Part shown: positions 52,024-58,237 of the stretch, piece by piece | Layout: every line of letters starts with the position of its first letter | Numbering within the stretch: the stretch's first letter is position 1 | Assembly (NCBI GenBank): GCA_023423695.1 | Contig: JAFAFA010000042.1 | Coordinates: 62,001-126,000, forward strand | Reading direction: 5' to 3' | From: Pseudomonadota bacterium | Lineage (GTDB): Bacteria > Pseudomonadota > Alphaproteobacteria > Azospirillales > Azospirillaceae | Length of the DNA: 64,000 bases | The notes under the pieces: generated by a model | Database searches by the model: none | Seen by the model: the letters and a program-made list of their open reading frames with translations, nothing else | What the model was told of the DNA's origin: nothing | Position numbers and translations under genes: made by a program

Positions 52024-53112
52024 TCAGCGCTTCAGGCCGGCGGTGAAGGCAAAATTGTCGAAGGAGTTCTCGGCCACCCGGAACCACAGATACTCGTCGT
52101 CGCGGAACTTCTTCCACGGCTCGTAGATCTTGGCGAACTTCGGGTTGGTCTTCGCGGTCTCGTCATACAGCTCGGTGGCGGCCTTGTAGCAGGCCTCCAT
52201 CACGTCGCGCGGGAAGGGACGCAGCTGGGCGCCGCCGCCGACCAGACGCTTCAGCGCCGCCGGGTTTTCGGCGTCATACTTGGCGGCCATGGTCACGTTG
52301 GCCTCGAAGCAGGCGGCCTCCAGGACGGCCTTGTACTGCTTGGGCAGCTGTTCCCACTGCTGCTTGTTGACCAGCAGAGAGACGGTCAGGCCGCCTTCCC
52401 ACCAGCCCGGATAGTAGTAGTACTTGGCGACCTTGTTGAAGCCGAGCTTCTCGTCGTCGTACGGGCCGATCCACTCGGCGGCGTCGATGGTGCCCTTTTC
52501 CAGCGACGGATAGATGTCGCCGCCGGCGATCTGCTGCGGCACGACGCCCAGCTTGGACAGAACCTGACCGGCGAAGCCGCCGATGCGGAACTTCAGGCCC
52601 TTCAGATCCTCGACGGTCTTGATCTCCTTGCGGAACCAGCCGCCCATCTGCACGCCGGTGTTGCCGGCCGGGAAGTTCATGACGCCGTAGCCGTCGAAGA
52701 ACTCGCGCAGCAGGGCCATGCCGCCGCCGTTGTAGATCCAGGCGTTCTGCTGGCGGGCGTTCAGGCCGAACGGCACCGTCGCGTCGAAGGTGAAGGTCGG
52801 GTCCTTGCCGACATAGTAGTAGCTGGCGGTGTGGCCGCATTCGACCGTGCCGTTCTGCACGGCATCCAGCACCTGCAGACCGGGGACGATCTCACCGGCG
52901 GCGAAGGGGCGGATGGTGAACTTGCCGTCGGTCGCCGCGGCGACGCGGGCGGCGATGGTGTCGGCACCGCCGTAGATGGTGTCCAGGCTCTTGGGGAAGC
53001 TGGACGCGAGACGCCAATGAATTTCCGGCTGGGACTGCGCGATGGCGGGAGCCGCCAGCGTGCTGGCGGCGACGCCGACGCCGGCCGAGGTCAGGAAGGA
53101 ACGACGCTTCAT
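52024..53112 (-). CDS. TRAP transporter substrate-binding protein, DctP family (copy 2)
   Basis: A 362-residue paralogue of the protein at 23.6-24.7 kb. It has the same leader (MKRRSFLTSAGVGVAASTLA), SSFPKSLDTIYGGADTIAAR, FRKEIKTVEDLKGLKFRIGG and YYYPGWWEGG. A GAGGAAAC site supports ATG 53112. It also lacks neighbouring dctQ/dctM genes. Differences are concentrated in stretches such as NLVAIGAGNTG versus GVMNFPAGNTG, so the two may differ in ligand. Confidence 0.9.
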   Translation of the reverse strand: MKRRSFLTSAGVGVAASTLAAPAIAQSQPEIHWRLASSFPKSLDTIYGGADTIAARVAAATDGKFTIRPFAAGEIVPGLQVLDAVQNGTVECGHTASYYYVGKDPTFTFDATVPFGLNARQQNAWIYNGGGMALLREFFDGYGVMNFPAGNTGVQMGGWFRKEIKTVEDLKGLKFRIGGFAGQVLSKLGVVPQQIAGGDIYPSLEKGTIDAAEWIGPYDDEKLGFNKVAKYYYYPGWWEGGLTVSLLVNKQQWEQLPKQYKAVLEAACFEANVTMAAKYDAENPAALKRLVGGGAQLRPFPRDVMEACYKAATELYDETAKTNPKFAKIYEPWKKFRDDEYLWFRVAENSFDNFAFTAGLKR

Positions 53113-53688
53113 GAACGTTTCCTCATCGTTATGGCCATGACGCCCATTGCGTGAAGGCGTCTTTCGCTGAAAAGCAGACACTATGGTGCCTGAACAATCC
53201 TAGAAATCGCAGCGGCTTTCCGGCAATTCGTCAAAATGCATGGCTTCCATTCCCTTTCCATTCCACCACGTGGAAAGTACAGCGCGCACGCACGACTGTA
53301 CCGGCGCCGACATCCCGTCGCCGCCCCGGGAATTCTCCAAGCACTGCATCGCAGGACCATGCGAAGACCGGCGTCTGCTCTTGAAAGCATCCATCAGCCG
53401 CATCGATCAACTGCGGAACCGTCTTGCCGCCACCTGAATGGTTACGTGTACCGATGATATATTCGACGTCCGGAAACGCACACACCCCTACTTTCGTTCA
53501 GGGGCGCAGAAGGGTGGGGAGTCACTGTCCCATGCCGGGAGCAGGCGTTTCGTACACGCACAAAAGCGTGCACAAGAAACGACATACAGCTTGGGGCTTC
53601 AAACTGGCGGGGATGCTTGGCCTGTTTGCGCGGCGGTCGGGGCGGTAGAACAGCCACCGCCCGCACCGCTCTGACGGAGGGCAAGAGG
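53113..53688. other. Intergenic region, no gene recognised
   Basis: About 575 bp with less codon bias and more A+T than its surroundings. Several short frames exist but none has a ribosome site plus family likeness. Hairpins: GTTTCGTACACGC/GCGTGCACAAGAAAC near 53548-53580 (imperfect) and GCGGTCGGGGCGGT/ACCGCCCGCACCGC at 53633-53669 (14 bp with two mismatches). The latter is just ahead of a small hydrophobic ORF. Confidence 0.45.
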
Positions 53689-53783
53689 ATGAACCAGATC
53701 CTCACTCTCCTGATCCTGCTGTTGCAGCCCTGATCCTGCTGTTGCAGCTGCTCAAGCTGGTGCTTGAGTATCCGAACCGCTGA
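53689..53783 (+). pseudogene. Tiny hydrophobic ORF broken by a tandem duplication
   Basis: ATG at 53689 follows GGAGGG and AGAGG. The frame reads MNQILTLLILLLQP and stops at 53731-53733. A 20-bp tandem duplication (CCTGATCCTGCTGTTGCAGC, 53709-53728 and 53729-53748) shifts the frame. Removing one copy would give a 24-residue peptide that continues LLKLVLEYPNR and ends at 53781-53783. Leu/Ile-rich peptides of this size occur as type I toxins or small membrane peptides. Whether either form is translated is unknown. Confidence 0.4.
53709..53748. repeat. 20-bp perfect tandem duplication
   Basis: Two back-to-back identical copies of CCTGATCCTGCTGTTGCAGC. Because 20 is not a multiple of three, the number of copies decides the reading frame of the small ORF around it. 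Confidence 0.9.
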
Positions 53784-53790
53784 TCGGGTC

Positions 53791-53821
53791 GGCGTGCCGG
53801 GGGTGAAGACCCCGGTGCGCC
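53791..53821. terminator. Hairpin after the small ORF
   Basis: GGCGTGCCGGGG and CCCCGGTGCGCC form a stem with two mismatches around GTGAAGA. No strong T run follows, so termination is uncertain. It lies between the small ORF and the convergent mtnP gene. Confidence 0.4.
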
Positions 53822-53876
53822 TTCCCCGAAAATAGTGGGTTTTCAGGCAGTCGGCCACGGTTCGACCCGCCCCGAT

Positions 53877-54752
53877 TCACCCCAGCGCGCGCTTCACGAT
53901 CAGCGACAGCTTTTCCAGCATCGCCGGGTCGCGGTGGGACGGAGCGGTCATGATCGCATTGTCGAGTGCGGTGTGGCAGCCTTGGGAGCACAATCCGTCG
54001 CGGTGCGCCACCTTCGGCGCCAGGGCCGACACCAGCGAGCGCGCCTTGCCGGCATTGGCGACAACCACCTTGATCACCGCATCGACCGAGACATGGTCGT
54101 GCCCCTCGTGCCAGCAGTCGTAATCGGTGACCATGGCGACGGTCGCGTAGCACATTTCCGCCTCGCGGGCGAGCTTGGCCTCCGGCATGTTGGTCATGCC
54201 GATGACGTCGCAGCCCCAGCTGCGGTAGAGGTTCGATTCGGCGACGGTGGAGAATTGCGGCCCCTCCATCACCATGTAGGTGCCGCGCCGCTGGTGCGGG
54301 ATTTCCAGTTCGGCCAGCGCCTGCTCGATCAGGTCGCCCAGCCGGCTGCAGACCGGATGGCCCAGCGCCACATGGGCGACCAGCCCGCTGCCGAAGAAGG
54401 TCTTATCGCGGGCGAAGGTGCGGTCGATGAACTGGTCGATCACCACGAAGGTGCCGGGCGGCAGATGCTCCTTCAGCGAACCGACGGCGGACACCGACAG
54501 GATGTCGGTCACGCCCAGCTGTTTCAGTGCGTGGATGTTGGCGCGGAAGTTCAGCTCCGACGGCGGAATCCGGTGGCCGCGGCCATGGCGCGGCAGGAAG
54601 ACCAGCTTGCGGCCCTCGAACTCGCCGGTCAGCAGGTCGTCGGACGGGTCGCCGAAGGGCGTCGTCACCGTGACCCAGCGGGTGTTCTCCAGACCGTCGA
54701 TATCGTACAGGCCGCTGCCGCCGATCACACCCAGAACCGCATCGTTCCCCAT
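53877..54752 (-). CDS. mtnP: S-methyl-5'-thioadenosine phosphorylase
   Basis: A 291-residue purine phosphorylase of the MTAP type. VLGVIGGSGLYDIDGLENTR lies at the N-terminus. FLPRHGRGHRIPPSELNFRA (phosphate site), VSAVGSLKEHLPPGTFVVID, MEGPQFSTVAESNLYRSWGC and DVIGMTNMPEAKLAREAEMC follow. It cleaves methylthioadenosine to adenine and methylthioribose-1-phosphate for methionine salvage. GGGAGAG precedes the ATG. The longer upstream frame overlaps the rhomboid gene and is rejected. Confidence 0.95.
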   Translation of the reverse strand: MGNDAVLGVIGGSGLYDIDGLENTRWVTVTTPFGDPSDDLLTGEFEGRKLVFLPRHGRGHRIPPSELNFRANIHALKQLGVTDILSVSAVGSLKEHLPPGTFVVIDQFIDRTFARDKTFFGSGLVAHVALGHPVCSRLGDLIEQALAELEIPHQRRGTYMVMEGPQFSTVAESNLYRSWGCDVIGMTNMPEAKLAREAEMCYATVAMVTDYDCWHEGHDHVSVDAVIKVVVANAGKARSLVSALAPKVAHRDGLCSQGCHTALDNAIMTAPSHRDPAMLEKLSLIVKRALG

Positions 54753-54838
54753 GGTCCGCTCTCTCCCGCTGACGATGGCGCGAGTATTTCGGGCATGGGA
54801 ACGGATTGCAACGGCCCTGGAGACAATATCGGACGTTG

Positions 54839-55567
54839 CTACCCCACGGGTGCCGGTCGCCGGGGTCCGGCCAGACACAGCAGCAGCGCCCCCAGCAGCA
54901 GCCCGGCGGACAGTCCGCCGGCATGGGCACCCCACCCGACCTCCGCCAGCGGAGAGCTTGCGGGCGGCGGCAGCAGCGTCATCGCCGCGTTGAGCAGCGC
55001 GAATACGACGATCGCTCCCTGAACCAGCCGCCGCGGAAGCCGCCGCGACAGCAGCCCGAAGCGCGGGCGCATCCACAGGAAGGCACCCATCAGCGCGCAG
55101 ATCGCCCCGCTCGCGCCGATCAGCGGCGCCATCCGGTCTGCCGCCAGCAGCCCCTCGGTCAGCGCTGCCGCCACGGTGCCGGCGAAGAACAGCAGCAGAA
55201 AGCGCAGATGCCCCGCCTCGCGCTCCACCACGTCGCCCAGCAGCCACAGCACCGCCATGTTGGAGGTCAGGTGCGTCAGGTCGCCATGGATCAGCACATG
55301 CCCGAACAGTCCGCGCCATAAGGCGGAGGTGGGCAGCGGCCCGGCCAGCTCGACCGTCCCGAAGAAATAGGCGGGGACGAAGGCGAAGGACTCCGGTGGC
55401 AGCCGCAGCACGAAGGCAAGGACGCACACCAAAATGATGGTGCGGTTGGCGTAGGGCGGCAGCGGCACGGCGATGACCGGCCGTTTCCCGCCACCCCCGC
55501 CCCGCCCCTGCCGGTTCCCCTGCCGATCCAGAGCCAGCGCCATCCCCCGCCTCCGCCCGTCGGTCAT
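54839..55567 (-). CDS. Rhomboid family intramembrane serine protease
   Basis: A 242-residue membrane protein with about six hydrophobic segments. The catalytic Ser153 is in PLIGASGAICALMG and His215 in VGWGAHAGGLSAGL. The structural HGDLTHLTSNMAVLWLLGD motif of the second helix region is present. It cleaves substrates within the membrane; none is evident here. Its stop is 86 bp upstream of the mtnP start on the same strand. Confidence 0.92.
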   Translation of the reverse strand: MTDGRRRGMALALDRQGNRQGRGGGGGKRPVIAVPLPPYANRTIILVCVLAFVLRLPPESFAFVPAYFFGTVELAGPLPTSALWRGLFGHVLIHGDLTHLTSNMAVLWLLGDVVEREAGHLRFLLLFFAGTVAAALTEGLLAADRMAPLIGASGAICALMGAFLWMRPRFGLLSRRLPRRLVQGAIVVFALLNAAMTLLPPPASSPLAEVGWGAHAGGLSAGLLLGALLLCLAGPRRPAPVG

Positions 55568-55777
55568 GCCATCCCGGCCCGCCAGGCGCTGCCGCGGCGA
55601 TCGGCCTCACCCCAATGTAGGAAGGGGTATTGTGGAAGAACAGGCGTTTCCCGCGAAATCCGGCTCCTTCCTATACCGGTTGTACGGATTGGAGCGGTGC
55701 CCGACGACTGTCACAGTGACTCTACCATCCGGCGAGGAACCTTCCGCCGGACAAGGACAACCGGGGAAGAAACGACC

Positions 55778-56575
55778 ATGAACGAACGTCAGGATACCGG
55801 CAGCATGACGGTGGAACGCCAGGGCCGCGTCATGGTGCTGACCATGAGCGACGCCGGCACCCGCAACGCGCTCGGCCTGCGGATGATGGCCGCCGGCCGC
55901 GACGCGCTGGACGAGGCGACGCACGATCCCAACATCGGCGCCATCGTGCTGACGGGGGCTGGCGGCGCCTTCAGTTCGGGCGGGCATCTGAACAACCTCT
56001 ATCACCATGGCAGCCGCTCGCGGTCGGAGAACCGGGACGGGATCGAGCGCTTCCACGGCTGGGTCCGCGCAATGCGCGAATGCCCGAAGCCGATCGTCGC
56101 CGCGGTGGAAGGGCCGGCCGCCGGCGCCGGATTCTCGCTGGCTCTGGCCTGCGACCTGATCGTCGCGGCTGAGGACGCGCAGTTCCTGACCGCCTATGTC
56201 AAGGTCGGGCTGACGGCGGACGGCGGCGCCTCCGCCTCGCTGGCCCGCGCGCTGCCACCGCAGCTTTATGCCGAACTGATGCTGACCGGTGGCCCGGTGG
56301 ACGCCGCCCGCCTGCATGCGGCAGGTGTCGTCAACCGGGTCACGGCACCGGGACAGGCACTGTCGGAGGCGGTCGCCTGGGCGCAGACCATCGCCGAGGG
56401 ACCCGCCGGCGCCATGGGCCGCGCCAAGAAGCTGATGGAACTGGCCTATGGCAGCTTCGCCACCCAGCTTGCCCGCGAAAGCGACCTGTTCGTCGAAGCC
56501 CTGCACCATGGCGAAGCGAAGGAGGGCATCACCGCCTTCTTCGAAAAGCGCCCGCCGGTGTTCCACAAGCCCTGA
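55778..56575 (+). CDS. Enoyl-CoA hydratase/isomerase family protein
   Basis: A 265-residue crotonase-fold protein. The oxyanion-hole segments are GAFSSGGHLNNLYH and PIVAAVEGPAAGAGFSLALA. The position of the second catalytic Glu reads GLTADGG. So it may be an isomerase or another crotonase rather than a standard hydratase. ATG 55778 is about 10 bp after a GGGGAAG site. No other beta-oxidation genes are adjacent. The substrate is unknown. Confidence 0.85.
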   Translation: MNERQDTGSMTVERQGRVMVLTMSDAGTRNALGLRMMAAGRDALDEATHDPNIGAIVLTGAGGAFSSGGHLNNLYHHGSRSRSENRDGIERFHGWVRAMRECPKPIVAAVEGPAAGAGFSLALACDLIVAAEDAQFLTAYVKVGLTADGGASASLARALPPQLYAELMLTGGPVDAARLHAAGVVNRVTAPGQALSEAVAWAQTIAEGPAGAMGRAKKLMELAYGSFATQLARESDLFVEALHHGEAKEGITAFFEKRPPVFHKP

Positions 56576-56708
56576 CGGGGACGGCTGATCAACCCGGCGT
56601 TGCGACAATCGCGGCGCCTGAACGCGCGTCACCCGGCCGCAGTGACATACGAGTGAGTCCAGTCCGCTCTTTGCGCGCCGGGCGGCACTCCGCCGAACGG
56701 CGTCCGAA

Positions 56709-56874
56709 AGGAGGTGACGCGAGTGAAGAAGTTCCTGAAGTGGCTCGACCGCTTCTGGTTCAAGTTGAAGATCGAGTTCCAAGCCGGCTTCAACAAGGAC
56801 CGGGATGGCTAAGGGCCACGGGCGGGGCCGGGAAACCGGCTCCGCCTTCAGGATGGAAACTCGCGTCACCTCCT
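56709..56874 (+). promoter_or_regulatory. Fold-back inverted repeat sequestering a Shine-Dalgarno
   Basis: AGGAGGTGACGCGAGT (56709-56724), which contains the Shine-Dalgarno and the first two bases of the GTG start, is matched 16 of 16 by its reverse complement ACTCGCGTCACCTCCT at 56859-56874. Between stop codon and 3' arm is an 11-bp hairpin (GGCGGGGCCGG / CCGGCTCCGCC, one G-U pair) capped by GAAA (56821-56846). A 9-nt CGCGTCACC at 56625-56633 could pair with the same Shine-Dalgarno. It would block translation in the folded state. Confidence 0.75.
56723..56812 (+). CDS. Small basic aromatic peptide, 29 residues, unknown
   Basis: GTG at 56723 follows AAAGGAGGTGA, a near-perfect complement of the 16S rRNA 3' end, 5 nt away. 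The peptide begins MKKFLKWLDRFWFKLK and ends FNKDRDG. It has seven aromatic residues (F, W) and many Lys/Arg, so an amphipathic membrane-active helix is plausible. It stands between an enoyl-CoA hydratase gene and dprA. Its ribosome site is complementary to a downstream segment. This resembles the control of type I toxin mRNAs, but no antisense RNA is demonstrated and I recognise no family. Confidence 0.6.
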   Translation: MKKFLKWLDRFWFKLKIEFQAGFNKDRDG

Positions 56875-57054
56875 GCCCACAAAGCTACCATGCCCGCCGC
56901 GGAGTTCAAGGAGACAGGCGGACGGCACCAAGCCGTCCGGAAGGATTGCAGCGCCGTCAACACCCACCACCCAAAAGAGATCGCACCCGGCGGACAATTC
57001 CCCATACGTTTGCGTGTTGATGCCGCCGGTCGCTTGGTTGTATATGTGTCCGGC

Positions 57055-58191
57055 ATGACACAACCGCGTCGCCCCCTGTCCGATGCCGAACGGCTCGACT
57101 GGATCCGCCTCATCCGCACCGAGAATGTGGGGCCGATCACCTTTCACCGCTTGCTGGAGCAGTATGGCAGCGCCCGTGCGGCACTGGACGCCTTGCCGGA
57201 CCTGGCACGGCGTGGCGGGCGGACCAAACCGCTGCGCATCGCCTCCAAGGCGGAGGCGGAGCGCGAGATGCAGGCGAACCGCCGCTTCGGTGCCCGCCTG
57301 ATCTGCGCCTGCGAGCCCGACTACCCGGAACCGCTGGCCGCGGTCGACGATGCCCCGCCGGTGATCTCGGTGGCGGGTCATTCCCATCTGCTGCAGCGGC
57401 GTGCGGTCGCCATCGTGGGCGCTCGCAACGCCTCGCTGAACGCCAAGAAATTCGCCGAGTCGCTGGCACGGGAGCTTGGCGCGGCCGGGCTGCTGGTCGT
57501 CTCCGGCCTTGCCCGCGGCATCGACACCGCCGCCCATGCCGGCTCGGTCGCAGGCGGCACCGCCGCAGTGCTGGCGGGCGGCATCGACGTCGTCTATCCG
57601 CCGGAGAATGAAGGACTCTACCGCGACATCGTGGCGCAGGGCGTTGTGGTGGCGGAAAGCGCCATCGGCACCCAGCCGCAGGCCCGTCATTTTCCCCGCC
57701 GCAACCGCCTGATCTCCGGCCTGTCGCTGGGCGTGCTGGTGGTGGAGGCGGCGCTGCGCTCCGGCTCGCTCATCACTGCGCGGATGGCGCTGGAACAGGG
57801 TCGGGAGGTGATGGCGGTGCCGGGTTCTCCGCTCGACCCGCGTTGCCACGGCACCAACAATCTGCTGCGCCAGGGGGCGACACTGGTGGAGAGGGCCGAC
57901 GACGTGCTGCGCGCCATCGAGAACCTGCGGCCGCGGACGCTGGCGGAACGGCCGCGCGACCTGTTCAGCGCCGCCGGGCTGGTCCCCGGCCCCACCGCGG
58001 AACCGGACGAATCCGACCTTGCCAAGGCACGCGCCCTGGTGCTGGAAAACCTGGGCCCCTCGCCCGTCACCATTGACGAACTCGTCCGCGGGTGCCAATT
58101 GTCCGCTCCGGTGGTGCTGACCGTGGTTCTGGAACTTGAGCTTGCCGGCCGAGTCCAGCGTCTTCCCGGTCATCAGGTCTCTCTCGCCTGA
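57055..58191 (+). CDS. dprA: DNA processing protein DprA
   Basis: A 378-residue protein. An N-terminal SAM-like region is followed by the Rossmann-type DprA core (AVAIVGARNASLNAKKFAES, VVSGLARGIDTAAHAGSVAG, GGIDVVYPPENEGLY, FPRRNRLISGLSLGVLVVEA, GSLITARMALEQGREVMAVP). A C-terminal winged-helix (LGPSPVTIDELVRGCQLSAP) ends it. It loads RecA on incoming single-stranded DNA in transformation. It lies directly upstream of topA, as in many alphaproteobacteria. Confidence 0.94.
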   Translation: MTQPRRPLSDAERLDWIRLIRTENVGPITFHRLLEQYGSARAALDALPDLARRGGRTKPLRIASKAEAEREMQANRRFGARLICACEPDYPEPLAAVDDAPPVISVAGHSHLLQRRAVAIVGARNASLNAKKFAESLARELGAAGLLVVSGLARGIDTAAHAGSVAGGTAAVLAGGIDVVYPPENEGLYRDIVAQGVVVAESAIGTQPQARHFPRRNRLISGLSLGVLVVEAALRSGSLITARMALEQGREVMAVPGSPLDPRCHGTNNLLRQGATLVERADDVLRAIENLRPRTLAERPRDLFSAAGLVPGPTAEPDESDLAKARALVLENLGPSPVTIDELVRGCQLSAPVVLTVVLELELAGRVQRLPGHQVSLA

Positions 58192-58237
58192 TCGGCGCCG
58201 CTTTGGTTTGAGTGGGCATACGCGAAGGGCTGGTTTC

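Noticed and set aside
53442..53858. A 138-codon minus-strand frame upstream of the mtnP terminus
   Set aside because: No ribosome site or family likeness; composition is not that of a folded protein. It overlaps the better-supported small plus-strand ORF.
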